64,000 nt of DNA. It comes from Atherinomorus stipes (Eukaryota; Chordata; Actinopteri; Atheriniformes; Atherinidae). A program made the translations under genes and the position numbers. Below, piece by piece: positions 11,430 to 23,884 of this stretch (positions within the stretch are counted from its first letter, which is position 1; each line of letters begins with the position of its first letter). Below the pieces are notes generated by a model. It did not search any database. It was not told the DNA's origin and saw nothing but the letters and a program-made list of their open reading frames with translations. The DNA lies in contig JALJCO010003012.1 in assembly GCA_023101725.1 (NCBI GenBank), positions 799,001 to 863,000 of the forward strand, read 5' to 3'.

Positions 11430-11965
11430 ATGTATGCAAATTCCCACCCAGAGGCATGGGCATGACAGCCGGTGCGCACCGTCAGATGAGCTGTTGCATA
11501 AACTGCGCATTAATATGCAACATGATATGAGGGGAAACGGGGGTGGGTTGGGGGGACGTGGGGGTATGAAGCAGCAGAATCAGGACAGGCGGAGGGGTAA
11601 AAGAAGGAGGTGCCAATCATGTAAAATTTACATGGGACCACAGCTGCTGGGGCTCTCGAGCAAGAGAGGAGGTGGGGGGTGTTGAGATTAGGAGGAAGGG
11701 GGTGAAAAGGGGTGAAGGTGCAGGGTGGTGGGTCCGCCGGTGCCACTCTGTTTATTTGATAAGAGCAATCGATGGCCCCTGACTGTAAACTCTTTACCGA
11801 GACGCAGGCGGGGCAGGGTCCGCCGTCAGGTTGCTCCCCAGGAAGAATAAGTGTCGATGCAACGAGGAGGGAGAAGAAGGAGAAGGTGGAGAAGAAACGA
11901 GAGAGGAGGAGAAGGGTGACTCGGCAGACTTTGTCGTCCTCATTTCGGGTCACTCACGAGAGGAA
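11430..11965. other. Purine-rich, CpG-containing stretch with octamer motif
   Basis: Begins with a perfect octamer ATGCAAAT (11434-11441), passes through G-rich imperfect repeats (11530-11720), then a unique block around 11740-11860 with TTTATTTGATAAGAGC and ATCGATGG, and ends in an AGG/GAA purine tract (11865-11920). A 147-codon minus-strand frame across it (11510-11953) is pyrimidine-driven and not considered a gene. The 11740-11860 part may be regulatory. Confidence 0.35.
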
Positions 11966-13640
11966 ATCAGCACTATAGTCTACTATAAGTAAACGCACAC
12001 ACTCAGAAATCACACGCGCACGCACACACTTCCTCCCTACGTGCACTCCTCTTCCACAGCAAACACTTTGAACAGCACTGCTGCTTCCATTCAGCCTCAC
12101 CTCGCCCTGCTGCCCTCCTCCCACTTGCCCCCTTGGTCCTCCGGTCTTTTTCATTGTTGAACCCTACTTAATAGACACGCGTCCAGTGAGTGTCCTCCAT
12201 ATACGGACAAGGGAATAAAAGAAACCCCCAGAACGGCCTCGTCAGGAAGCTGCAGCACACAACACGCATCTAACCGCCTGAAACCTCGTTTAACACCAAA
12301 TTCTATTGATTAGCACTCGGATCCACGTACATTTATAGAGCTGTAAAGCTGCAGTGGATGGGAACAAGAGCACCTGTTTGCTCCGGTTAAATTAACATTA
12401 ATTGATAAGAGTACAGATCGAAATTACTGGATTCATTCAGAAAGAAATTGAAGTACAATTTTCAAATTTCAGCGTTAAAAATCAACAACAGAAATACATT
12501 AAATTAAATTCCTCATGGCACATTTTTGTAGTGACAAAAACTCGTATAATAATAACATAATTATCAGAATAATATTATTAATAATAGCAATTATCATTAT
12601 TGAACAGAAGGCCTGATTGTTATGGCCTAATGAAAATAAGACGTCTGTACCTCTGGCTTATTAAAGGGCTTTCTTCATGACAACCCAGTAACTTGAACAT
12701 GTCAATTTAGTGGTCTGAGAGGTCCGTCTTAGAGCTCCAGGAGCCCCCCACTCTCCCTCTCTTGGGGACAGTCACCCCTCCACCTCCCCAGCCCACCATC
12801 CATCCATCCGTGCCCTCCCTTGCCTTTCCTCTGACACTCAGTGGGCTATCCCAACACGGCAAATAACCCGGTCAGCACCGAGAAGTCAGCTCCACAGCAA
12901 TAGACTGACATCTCGACATCCGGGAAAAAATTGTCAGAAGCGTGTCATGCTGAGATTGTTGATCAGAAAGCATGAGGCACTTGATATAAAGGGAAATATT
13001 AATGTTGTGTAGTTTGCAACAGTGGTGGAGCAAAATTTAAACGATCAATTAACATTAACTATTTAAAAGACTTTTAAACGATGCTGTGACAAACATCTGG
13101 ATTTTATTTAACTTGAGTGGGAAAAAAAGGCGATTTTTGATTATTAATTAGTTTAATAAACAATTAGTTTCTTTCCTCCTTTTTTCTGCAGCATGTTTAA
13201 AAGCAAAGAGCTCCCACCGAACACTGTTGTCAGCTGCGAGCTTGTACAGTCAGTCTCCTGCCTAGACGCCATCATCTAACAAGCCAACCAAGTCAACCGG
13301 AGGCGCAATGACCAATGCGTAAATGCGCACGGATTAGGGGACGCGGCCCAAACAAATTGGCAACGCTTGAGAGGAAATGCAGAGTGAAGAAAGAGGAAGG
13401 GAAAGAGAGAAGAGAGGCGTCATTTTTTTGAGGTGTGCAGTGACCCTGAAAGATGCTTGCTGGCTTCATCACAGCATCAGAAGAGCCCTTATGAGGGCTC
13501 TTCAGACTCCTCTCCAAGTGACCATCATTAAACCCAATGACCTGAGTTCAAGAAGCCAATTCGGAAACACCTAGCGAACCTAAGTGTCAGTGAGCCAAAC
13601 GCTGCCCTTAAAGCTTCAGCTCTTCTTCTCTGGATGATTG
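11966..13640. other. Gene-free DNA
   Basis: Contains CA/CG-alternating sequence (11995-12030), an AT-rich patch with AATAAT units (12530-12600) and a unique block at 12330-12440 with TTAAATTAACATTAATTGATAAG that could be regulatory. At 13171-13191 there is a good splice-acceptor-like tract followed by a 28-codon frame (13193-13279) closed by TAA. I do not recognise that peptide and do not call an exon. Confidence 0.5.
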
Positions 13641-15490
13641 TGACCTCTGATCCTGGTGTGTTAGGTAGCAAAAGAATTAAAATAAGCAGTCTTTATATTT
13701 ATTATTATTTTAACATGAACAGAGTCAATAATTATTTTAGGGTGAAGAATAAAAAACTATTTGATGAGCAAACTCATGTAATCAGTTCTGTTCTTGAATA
13801 AGAAAATATTAAATCACTAAATTTGATGCGATAAATAATTTAAATTAAAACAAAATGAACTGATTATCAATTAAAACGGATTAAAAATAGCACTAAAGTG
13901 ATTTAATCTTATGACATCACTACTTTTTTTTTATAGAATAACTCCTCACAAAACTTTAAAGTCTTGAATGAAACAAGCAAGCAAACTGGATTGGAATGGT
14001 GCATGCAAACACTCAACACACGTATATACACACACACAGAGAGACACACAAACGCAAACTCTGTTATGTTTTCAATTTGGGTTGAAATGTAGACATTTTC
14101 CCTTGGTTGCATAACTGCCATCCGTATCGCTCCTCCCTTCAATTAAATGCTATTTCTCCCAAACAAAATGTCAGAATCATTCCACACAGGGTAGTTCAAC
14201 AGTGATTTGTTCTGAAAGCTATGTGTCTTGCTCTGAGATGGTGTGTGCATTTATATATGTGTGTATGTCTGTGTGTGTCCTGACCTCAATTGTAACTAGG
14301 TTTACAAAGGGACGGGGAAAAAAAAAGGTGCCTAAAAATACATTTAATTCACAATCAGGCCAGCTGAGCTGAGAATGACAAATCCTTTTGGAATGCCCTG
14401 CAGAAAGATGTGAGATTATGACACGTAAACATGCACCACAGTCAAACACACACACACCTGAATGGACATATCAAGGAGGATAAATAAAAATAATTTGAAA
14501 TGGGAAGAAATAATTTATTTTTGATTGCATTTGTGGCCTACAAACAAAAACTACCGGACATTCTTATCACACAAAATAAAATAAAAAAATAGAAATATAA
14601 TTTTTTTTGTCATGTTTTAAGGTTATAACTAATTCTTTTTTTTTTTTAAGATTAAAATTTATGACCTGTAGCAGCTAGTAGGAAAAATTGAATTATTTTA
14701 AAAAAATGCCAAAACTCGAATAAGGTAGTGAAAATGATAAAACAGTTAAAAAATATCTTAAATCAATTTGTTCAAAGCGTAGAAATTGCAGGATTGTAGC
14801 TGCTCATCTCTTCCGTTTATATTCCAGCACACTCCGCTCAAGTCCACCGGCTCAGACCTTCCAAGATGGCCGCACACCTGCCATGGGGGCGGATTGTCCT
14901 GATTATGTATGGAGATCACCTCAAGGCCTCTGCCAGCTACAAAGAGCATGCACACCTCAAGTTGCTGGTTCAACACCGGTCAAAAGCCTGTCATTTTAAA
15001 ACCCGCTGACTGCCCCCTCAGTAAGAAAGGATAAACCCTAGCTGTGTATCCTCTAACCCCCCCCTCACACTCTCTCTTCCTCACACACAAACACACACAC
15101 TTCCTTTTTCTTTCCCTCCATTGCCTTCTCTCTCTCTGTGTCTCTCACATCAGAAGCGCTGAAATGCACCCCAGGGCCAAATCGCACAGAACAACCCCTC
15201 TGAGCCAGAGAAAAAAGCTGGAATCCGTTTGCCCTGATATTTCACCAGCACCAGCCAGGAGCGAGGGGAGAGGGAAAGACAGAGGCAGAGGAGAGAAAGG
15301 GAGAGTGAGAGAGGGGGAAAGAGACTGGGGCAGAGGAAAAGGGATAGATGGGAAAACAGCAGACCAGGGTTGCATTTATTGGGGGTGTGAGTGCCGCGCT
15401 GTAGGCTGTGGGACAGTCGGGAGAGTGCAAGGTGTTGCTGCTAGGTGTGGTTGGGTTTTACAGAGTATGCATAGATAGAATGGTGGAGGC

Positions 15491-15506
15491 AAAAAAAAAA
15501 AAAAAA
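15491..15506. repeat. poly-A run (16 A)
   Basis: A homopolymer within a purine-rich context; no retroelement body seen. Confidence 0.85.
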
Positions 15507-15672
15507 GAGGGAGAGATGGAAGGATTGGTCATGCGCAAGGTAAGAGTGAGGCTTTGTTTGATTGTATGTGGTGGTGATGGAGGGAGGGAGGTGGGTGAGG
15601 TGGGGATATGGGGGATTGGAAGGAGGGGGCTGGAGCTGTCGTCTGTGGGGTTATTATTATTGCAGGCAATCT

Positions 15673-15708
15673 TTGTGTGTGTGTTTGTGTGTGTGTGTTT
15701 GTGTTATG
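15673..15708. repeat. (TG)n microsatellite
   Basis: TG repeat interrupted twice by TTTG. Confidence 0.9.
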
Positions 15709-15824
15709 TGTCTACGAGAGAGGAGGAGAGATGAGGAGATATGAGATTCAGCTGCGGGGCCATTATTTTTTTCTGACGCATGTCATGTGGCAAAAAATAA
15801 GGTTTGAGGTCAGACACTTTGTGA

Positions 15825-15960
15825 CATCACAGAGTTTGCAAGCTTCATTTGCATATCTAACAAGCAGATGGTGCAGGTGCCAGCTCTGACCGGTGAGTTT
15901 GGGCCTCTTATTGATCTATTGGTTCCTGTAGGAGGACTGCACTCAAATACAGTCAATGAC
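15825..15960. promoter_or_regulatory. Candidate enhancer with octamer and E-boxes
   Basis: A perfect ATTTGCAT octamer (15847-15854) is followed within 35 bp by the E-box-like CAGATG and CAGGTG motifs in unique sequence. A POU site next to proneural-type E-boxes is a known architecture of neural enhancers. Whether this one works is inference. Confidence 0.25.
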
Positions 15961-15970
15961 TTCCGGTGCT

Positions 15971-16004
15971 CACACACACACACACACACACGTACACACA
16001 CACA
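15971..16004. repeat. (CA)n microsatellite
   Basis: About 16 CA units with one CGTA interruption. Confidence 0.95.
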
Positions 16005-18230
16005 CGGGCAAACACAAGTAGGCCCTGCTGATTAACATCTCTCCCGCTATTCCAGTAATAACTAAGAAGAACAGAGTATCTCCACAATGAGAACAGAACA
16101 GATAAGAAAAAGGGCAGAAAATATAAAAGGACAGGATGGTTTGAATGAATGAGAGATCAGCAGAAAAGAGTGGGAGAGAAAAGCATTTTTTGCCATTTCA
16201 CCCAGTTTAATAGGAGGACAGTTAATGGGCCTTTTTTTATCGGGCACAGGCATCAATCAAGAGGTGTCAGGCAGCCGCTGAATCTGGGCTGTGGTCCTCT
16301 TCACAGATGACTGATTAGCAAGCCAAAATCACCAGATCCATCTTCCGACGGTCACTTTTATTACAGTCATTTTTAAAGTGACAGCAACCTGCCTTGTCTC
16401 ACAACACTGGCCACCGCATATATATTCTCATCTTCTCTCCCCCTCGCGCTTTCCCTCTCTGCATCCGTCTTCCCCTCGCCTTCTGTCGCCGAGCATTTGG
16501 TCAGTCGCAACCCGGTTGTTTCTCCCTCTTTTAACTACTTTTATCAGAGTTTCTGCCTCTCGCCAGTCCCCCCCTCTCACCCCCTGTTGGCACTGCACTT
16601 ATCCCCCCCCCCCTGACTCTGCTGGGCAGGTTGAGGGGAAGCAGGGTCAGGGAGGTGTGGAGAGGAGACAGAGGAAAGAAGGGGAAAGGGAAGAGAAAGC
16701 GAGACCCCCGCCTCTTGCATTGTCTAAAGGGTGTGTTTTAAATCCCTACACCGGTTGCTCTCCAGAGAAGGCGAGAAATTCGTTTTGCACAGATTCCCTG
16801 CTGTCTTACATCGGAAGAGGGATCCTCCATTCCCATGCACAAAATGAATGCAAATGAAACAATGTTAGCCTGGAGTGTGTTGGTCACAGCTGCATTTACA
16901 TGGCTGCATTTTTAAGAAACAGACAGGGTGACATTAAAGTTGGAGGCCAGGGAGTGTTAAAAATGCGTTTTTGGGGCCAGCATGTAATAATATGTTGCTG
17001 GGAAAGCTTTGTCAGGAGGCTGTCTGGGGGTAGAATTTTGTTTTGGAGCTTGTCAGTCAGATTTCTCATCTTTTCTTGCTTCAGTTTACTTACAGGCTGC
17101 ATTCAAAATAAATCACTGCATCAAATAATCATTGTGCAATCATTCAAAATGGCAGCTGAGTTATGTTTACCCAATGGTTTGCATACATGTGTGTGTGCAT
17201 GCGCGTGTGTGAGCGAGTGTGTATGAGGCCAAACTCGAAAGAGCACTCTTGTGTCTTGGCAGGAGATATGCTAATCGCAACTGACATCAATCTGAAAAAC
17301 ATCAGCCCGAGTAACATGTGTCTAAGATTACATTTACAACCTTCTGAGCAAAGAGGGACAGAGCAACACACACGCAGACGCGCGCGCATGCACGCGCACA
17401 CAGTAAAGGAAAAGTGGGTCAGGTAAAACAAGCAAACGTATTTCAGAGACAGCCTGCCATTTGCAATGTCCTCAAAAAACAACTGATTGAACAGCTTGTC
17501 GAAACATTAAGGCTCAAATTTGAAAGCTTTGGAGTCGTCTTAAATACAGGAAGGATTATTCTATTAAACAAATGTGCCCTTTGTTTTTCACTGCCAGATT
17601 AAATACCTCAAGCTTTAAACATGGAGACACAGGAAAGCTATTACGCTCTTTTGTTCAGACCTTTAAAGCTAAGTTATGGGTTCCTTTGTTTTCTAGAAAC
17701 AGTGGAGAGAATATGTCATTTTTTCCTCCCTTTTTTTTGGGCTGTGATATGCATTACGATGGAGCCTGGGTCACATTTTACAATGAAGCACCTGAACATC
17801 AGAGTGGCTTGGGCGGGTGTAAAATATGTGTCCTGCTAAACCCCATTTGGATAGAAGTCTTAGATGTGAGTTTGTGTTAAGGGGGGTGGATAGAGAGACA
17901 TAACACACACAGGAAATCATAGTAATGGTGCTAGCAGCTGTGGCTTACTAAGTGAACACATACGACTGTAGATATACTGGATCGGTCCCTCTCTAAGATG
18001 GGTTCAGATGTGTGTTGCGGGAGGGAGGGAAACATGGATGTTCCGTTTTAAAAAGAGTCTGTATTTTTTTTTAAATCACAAAGTTTGAATTTGCACTTTA
18101 AACTGTTACACTTGCAGTAAATGATTTAAGGTCTGATTATTTGCCGCAGTCAAAAAGCATCAAAACAGAAACAAACTTCCCCTACACTTCTCTTGCTTTC
18201 ACGCACACACTTGAAGAGTCTGTCTAGAGG

Positions 18231-21200
18231 GCAGCGAGGAAACTCATGGGTCTGACAGTGAATTCGTCCCGAACATCCGCCAATAAAAGATTGCTGCAGT
18301 ATTTTACGCTAGAAACGTTTGATGACAAGCAGTAACTAGCGTGAAATTCCCCTTAGATTAAATGTCCTAGGAGTTGTATTCCCATCCGGAAAACGCACAC
18401 ATCTGTGAGACTGCACACACATACGCGCGCACGCACAACCTGTAAACCTCAGTCGGCATATAGCTCAGCAGGGGGAAGGCACAGGGAGAAAATATATATT
18501 CTCAGATGTAGACGTGGACACATAACACTCAGGCAGTCGCATGCAAACACAGTGGGATAAGCAGGCGTTTAGTATATGCCGTATAGACTGGACACTATAT
18601 AAATAAATGTAGGTCTGCATAGAAAAACACTGACTTACTCTCAGACGTTCAGACTGGAGACACACTGGGGGGGCAAATCATAGCAGGAGACTTGTAGCGT
18701 GTTTGGCTGATTACCAGTCCAGCAAATAGCGGATAGAGCATGCTCACACTGCCACCTCCATCCTCCTACATAGATATGCACACACACCTGTTTTTTCTCC
18801 CTTTTTGTTAGTCAGTGTGCTGATTATTACAATCATTTGAAGTTTTGTTTTTCCTCCAGCTTTGTTCTTTGTTTTGCTCTTGGCCAGTTTAAGAGTTACA
18901 GATGACTACGGCAAACAGAGAAGGTCAGGTTGGAAATTCAAGGAGCAAAGTTATATTTAAAAGATCAAAAGGTGTGCATATGAAAATGCATAATTGGATA
19001 GAGTGAGGGCTATCATCCTGGATGGCATCAGAGGATAATGATATCATGCAGGAGAGAAAAAAAGAACGTGGTTAACATGGTCTTCTGCTAGCATCTCTCT
19101 CTCACACCTCCTGCTACTGTTGCTTTTTGTACATGTGTTGAGACTATTGATGGAGTGCTAAACCTGTAAGGTGCCAGTCTTGTGGCCCACAGACAGAAAG
19201 CCAAAGACATTGTAGGGTAGTTTGAGATATCCACGCCGGTTTGTTTACTTTTATTGAGAAGAAAAGTGATCAAGAGGTAAACGCAACTCTTAAAGAATAA
19301 ATGTGATATATTCTATTTAGCTATAACAGCTTTTACCAACCTCATTGTAGATGCGTGGATATTTTTCTTATATTAAGATGCAAACTTATTCTGGATTGTA
19401 TTTAAAAAACAGAAGGAAAAAAAAATCTAATTTATTATTGAGGATGTGTAAGCCATAAATTTCCCCTTAAATTCCCTGTTGTGCAGTTGTCTCATACAGA
19501 AGAAGCCAACTCTGTTCACAGTGTCTGTCAACTAATGAAGCTCGTTCAGCCCAATGCCTCCACTCATTTCCAACAACCTACTCTTTCTATATATTCTTTT
19601 AAAAATGAAAGTACAAAACAAGATACTGTACATATTGTTTCTAATAGTATGAGACTGGAGCTAGCTTGGCTACCCACATGACTTTCCCCCATCCTTTTAA
19701 CACAGCTGTAAGTTGAGAGTCTCCAGCAGAGATGTAGAGGAAGGTTAAGCTGTGTGAATGCATAGGCAGCAATTAAAAATAGTACAATTTTGCCATATTT
19801 TGCCTTTTAAAATTTTTTTTTGTCATATATAGTTTACCCAGCACTTTAATTGACCTATTTCCACCCCATTTTGGCCCAATCCTCCATTAACTTAAAACTC
19901 TAATTGAATAAAATAAGCTCTCTAAAACTTAGAATTTGATGCCAGCATGAAGTAACTCTTAGATGACTTCAATTTAATTTTTTCTATTACACTTTGCAAA
20001 CAGTTTGGACATATGAAAAAATAAAGTTGGAAAAGAGCATTAATTTCAGCTCGGTCTGGAGCTCCATCATATCCAGACACAGTCCATACATCACAATAAA
20101 TTTAATGAATGTCTATTTTAGAAGCTGACACATGGGGGAAATTTTATATACACAGTATGGAGAGCCACCTGGTTCTTATGCACGACTTCCAGCTGTTCTA
20201 ATGCAGGGAAAGTTGAGGCAGAGCATGCGAAGGTCAGACAGAGGTAAACCTAAATAAAGTCTCTAACTGGACTGCTTTACAAGCCTTAGTTAAAGATATT
20301 GATTCAGTAATAAAAAGCATTCTGCTTAGTGAAGAGAAAGTTGCAGTTTACAGCTTGTATGTTCATATCATCTCTTGGCATGTGTTTCCTTTACCACAGT
20401 TATGTGCAATAATTACATTAGACTTATGACCTTTCAGAAGCGCGGGAGGGACCGAGAAAATCCTTGAAGGTCTTAATTCAATCCGTTTCAGACGAGAAAG
20501 GCCGATTTTGGGAGAAGGCCGCACACATAACATGTTACAAGGCGAGCGGGTGCCAACTAAAGCGGCGCCCTGCTTTTTATTTTCACTTCATATTCTTCAA
20601 TGAAAGGTTCTTTTGTTGTCCACGGGCTGATTGACTTTAATGAGAAACATTCCATTGTGCCAAATGGTGGTTAAACAAACTGAACTTTATACCCCTCTTT
20701 CTTGTTTTCAAATTTAAATTAAAAAGGGGGACACGGCGGTAGATGCAGGGCCTGGTTGTTTAGGATCGCAACATGCACACACATGCACACAAGCATGGCC
20801 AAATCATTCAAACAGACTCGCGCAACATGCTTTAATCCCTTATTCTTTACACGCCAGACTGTGTTATCAGCTGTAAAGAGAATTCAAAAAGCATGACTTT
20901 GACAGAGGAGGATGAAAAGCAATATTTAGAGGAGGAGGGGACAGACACGGAGGGATAGGAGGACAGGACAAAGAACTAACTATGCAACAGTATTCAACTT
21001 GATACTCACAGCTTTAAACATGGTTGAGTTAAAAGGCTGCGAGTGCTTTTTTCAGTGTGTATGTGTGTGTGCATGGTATCGACAAGCTCAGCCCTTGATC
21101 TGTGAAGAGGAGGTGATGGTGTCTTAAGAGTTGGCTGTGTACAAATTGTGTAGATTTAGCCACTGGAAACAATCATGTAGCGTGTGTGTGGATGGAGCAA

Positions 21201-22391
21201 CTGAAAGCAATTCCTCAGAATAACCGGTGAGTTGGACTACCTGCTGGCATGAGCTAAGCTGTAGATCGATAACAAGTGTGCGTGTGTGTCTGTATATGTG
21301 AGAGCGGCTGTCGTATGTTTATTTGTGTGTGAGAGTAGGTAGGTGTGGGTGTGGATGTGTGTGTTGAGGCATCATACAGTTACTGGAACACTTGCTATAT
21401 TTGGCTCCTTCAATGCAACATCGGGTTTTATGAAAGCAATCCATCTGAATCGCCGCAATAAATTCCCATCAGCCGACAATTTCTTAAGTGAAGCTAACAA
21501 GTGTTTCTAAATTCTTTATAAAATTACATCTGAGCTAGAACAGATTAGATGTTAGAAACAACATTTAGGTCAATAATACAGTTTAGACAACACGTTGGAT
21601 CAATACAGGCACAAACACACAGCTGTGCACGCATGCACACACATACACAGATTTAGTTGCCATGGTGTCCGTATGCTTTTTGCATGTTCCTGTCACAGTA
21701 GCGATGTGTATGTCATGTGCTGAAGGGCATGGTGACCTAAGCAGCCAGCAGCTTTTCCTCAGGGGTGACACTTCCATTACGCTCTAACAACATGGACGGC
21801 CAGCGTCCAGGCCCAGTGCAGCCTGAGACGGGTTCTGACAGCCTCTGCTACTCATCTGCATACTACCGCTGTTTCTGCATCACCAACAATATTTTTCTAA
21901 AAGGATTTTGACACATACTGGTATATCCACAGCATCATTTCAATAGGTGATGCAGATGAAGTGGTCGTGAAATGTGCAGAAGGGCTTAAAAATCTTCAAC
22001 CTATAGTTTTATACTTTTTGCTGGTTGCTGCCATGCAGTGCTACAGGAAAAAAAAGATGCAGAATTGTGTTTTGAACTGAAATATGTTATGGAGGGGGAG
22101 ACTGGCCGAGTGAGTGCTGCTATGGCAGCTAGTCTGCATGAGGTACAGCTCTGGTGGTGAGTAAAATCTGACAAGAAATTGCTTTTATTAGTTGAACAGG
22201 GATTGTGGATGCTGTGGCAGCAAAGCAGAAAGGTTGAATCAAAATGTCTTATACATAAATAATGTTATTAGAACCAGACTACACTTAAATAAATTCTGTA
22301 TTTTGCACCAAATACACAGAATCCTGTCTTTATACAAAGGGAAAAAATAAATAATTTGGAGAAAAGGTGTTCATTTAAGTAAATAGGGTAC
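18231..22391. other. Gene-free unique DNA
   Basis: Includes a hairpin-forming pair at 18301-18312/18336-18347 (see findings), AT-rich sequence at 19290-19450 and 19780-20050, and short TG runs at 21055-21075 and 21277-21365. One enhancer-like block at 20430-20700 is listed separately. No exon or structured RNA gene recognised. Confidence 0.55.
20430..20700. promoter_or_regulatory. Candidate conserved non-coding element
   Basis: Unique block with unusually high local GC and CpG for this part of the window (GAAGCGCGGGAGG, AAAGCGGCGCC). It is followed by ATTGACTTTAATGAG and CCATTGTGCC, the last close to a SOX site. No simple repeats interrupt it and no open frame is convincing. Confidence 0.3.
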
Positions 22392-22620
22392 CTAAAAGGG
22401 TAGTTCAGATTTTTTGACATGACAACATATCTTATCCCATTATTCTAGTTGGAGGAGATCGCTGATGCTAATGCTAGTGCAAGTCAACAGGTTCTCCTTG
22501 CCTATCATTAAAAACAATTCACTCAACAGAACTTACGAAGCAAATCCATTATAACGCAAGACTATCAGTGTAAATGCCGTGTTAAAAGAAAAGTGTTACA
22601 AATAAAACTTACATTACATT

Positions 22621-22887
22621 TGTGACAGTGTGGGGTCCTGCCATTATGCTTCTGATTGATCACATGCCCTGTCGACTTGGCCACAGGGATGTCCCTTTGG
22701 CAGACTGGTAAGCGCCCATGACTCTCACCCGGGAGTCTGTGGGATCAAATCCCACCGGGTCCTCCGTTGGGTACCTTGCCACATTCTGGTGTTGTCGGCA
22801 GGATACACGTAAACAGTCCATGGATTTGAAACTGGTGACAGCCTGCGTGAAGCATGAGGATGTGCTTGTGGAGAGAGGGGGAGAAAT
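22621..22887 (+). repeat. tRNA-derived SINE-like unit, copy 1
   Basis: The head resembles a tRNA gene with an A-box-like TGGCAGACTGG and a B-box-like GATCAAATC (fits GWTCRANNC), plus an anticodon-arm-like GACTC...GAGTC palindrome between them. A tRNA-unrelated tail follows to 22887. It is not a functional tRNA: the stems are imperfect, and the unit is repeated immediately afterwards. The unit sits in the spacer between the arms of the inverted-repeat element. Confidence 0.65.
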
Positions 22888-23020
22888 GTGACAGTGTGGG
22901 GGCCTGCCATTATGCCTCCGATTGATGATGCGCCCCGGTTACTTGGCCACAGGGATGTCCCTTTGGCTAACTGGTAAGCGCACAACTCTCACCTGGGAAT
23001 CTGTGGGATCGAGTCAGATC
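22888..23020 (+). repeat. tRNA-derived SINE-like unit, copy 2 (partial)
   Basis: A direct repeat of the previous unit at a 267-bp offset, starting with the shared TGTGACAGTGTGGGG and retaining the A-box-like TGGCTAACTGG and B-box-like GATCGAGTC. Similarity fades after about 23020, although an AAGCATGAGGATGTG segment near 23140 matches the copy-1 tail. The copies differ at many sites, so the duplication is not recent. Confidence 0.6.
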
Positions 23021-23109
23021 GACTCAGCAGCAACATACTGTAGGTTTACTTCCTGTATTTGGCAGAAAAGTGATACTGTCTGTAAAAAACAAATTAGATC
23101 ACACAAGTA

Positions 23110-23300
23110 TGCAGTCAGAAATACGACCACATGTGAAAAGCATGAGGATGTGTTCGATTTTGAAGATGATTTCGAATGTGTTCGATCAAACAAAGCGTCA
23201 CCATATCTCTGTGAACCTGGAATACCACCAGGAAGCAAAGTATAATTCCACAGCTCGTGAGAAACTAGACCCTCAAAATGTAGTGCATAATTTGTGATGC
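23110..23300 (+). pseudogene. Possible remnant of a mobile-element protein
   Basis: One plus-strand frame reads an acidic stretch EDVFDFEDDFE followed by SPYLCEP. The next plausible residues, EYHQEA, lie in another frame, so a frameshift would be needed. The pattern of an acidic region followed by a PYLFEP-like motif recalls N-termini of uncharacterised proteins often linked to fish repeats; this is from memory and uncertain. No start, catalytic residues or splice structure is visible. Confidence 0.2.
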
Positions 23301-23472
23301 AAGGTTTGTTTTATTTGTAACATTATTAACACGGGCATTTACATAGATAGTCTGGCGTGATTTGCCTTAGGTGTTCTGTGGAGTGGAAAAGATTTCTTTT
23401 TAATGACTGGCTAGAAGGTAGCCTTGACATGCGCTAGCATTAGCATCAACGATCTCCTGCAACTAGAATATT

Positions 23473-23884
23473 CACTCATTCATTCATTCATTCATTTTCT
23501 GTACTGCTCATCTAGTTCAGGCTTATCCAGTTCAGGGTCGCGGGGGTTGCTGGAGCCTATCCCATCTATTAACACACAAGAGGCAAGGTACACCCTGGGC
23601 AGGTCCCCAGTCTGTTGCAGGGCCAACATAGCAAGACAGACAACAAGTCACACTCACATTCATTCCTAGGGGCAAGTTAGAGTAATCAATTAATCTAGCA
23701 TGCATGTCTTTGGATGGTGGGAGGAAGCCGGAGTACCCGGAGAGAACCCACGCATACATGGGGAGAAAATGCAAACTCCACACAGAAGGCCACTGTTGGA
23801 ATTGTTCGAACCCCCTCCCCAGCCCGGACTCAAACTAGTGTCCTCCTATCTGTGAGGCTGCGGCGCTAACCACCAGCCATGCAT
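23473..23884 (-). mobile_element. LINE-2 (Maui-type) 3' fragment
   Basis: Read on the minus strand this is the familiar fish LINE-2 3' end. It has a GAGTTTGCATTTTCTCCCC segment, a CCTCCCACCATCCAAAGACA segment, an AATTGATTACTCTAACTTG segment, then GACCTGCCCAGGGTGTACC and GATAGGCTCCAGCAACCCC, and a terminal ATGAATGAATGA repeat tail at 23477-23498. Only about 0.4 kb remains and no reverse-transcriptase coding is present, as usual for 5'-truncated copies. It is flanked by the 10-bp target duplication CTAGAATATT (23463-23472 and 23885-23894), which proves insertion into the pre-existing right arm of the inverted-repeat element. Confidence 0.85.

Larger units (their letters stand above)
13641..18230. 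other. Gene-free DNA with microsatellites
   Basis: AT-rich sequence at 13680-13920 and 14470-14770. Pyrimidine tract at 15050-15150, purine-rich tract at 15255-15345, G/T-rich part at 15540-15720 and pyrimidine tract at 16430-16610 with an 11-C run (16603-16613). Open frames up to 159 codons (16378-16857 +) follow these tracts and are low in complexity. Alternating CA/CG repeats at 17180-17225 and 17370-17402 could adopt Z-DNA. No exon recognised. Confidence 0.55.

Noticed and set aside
11510..11953. 147-codon open frame, minus strand
   Set aside because: It is the complement of purine-rich AGG/GGGG tracts. Composition reflects the tract rather than a protein.
16378..16857. 159-codon open frame, plus strand
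   Set aside because: It spans a pyrimidine tract, a C11 run and a purine tract. No recognisable motif and no exon-like boundaries.
22694..22768. Functional tRNA gene
   Set aside because: Box-like motifs are present but the stems are imperfect, and the unit is duplicated with a non-tRNA tail, so it is a SINE-like derivative.
23473..23498. Stand-alone ATTC microsatellite
   Set aside because: It is the tail of the minus-strand LINE-2 fragment and lies inside that element's target duplication.
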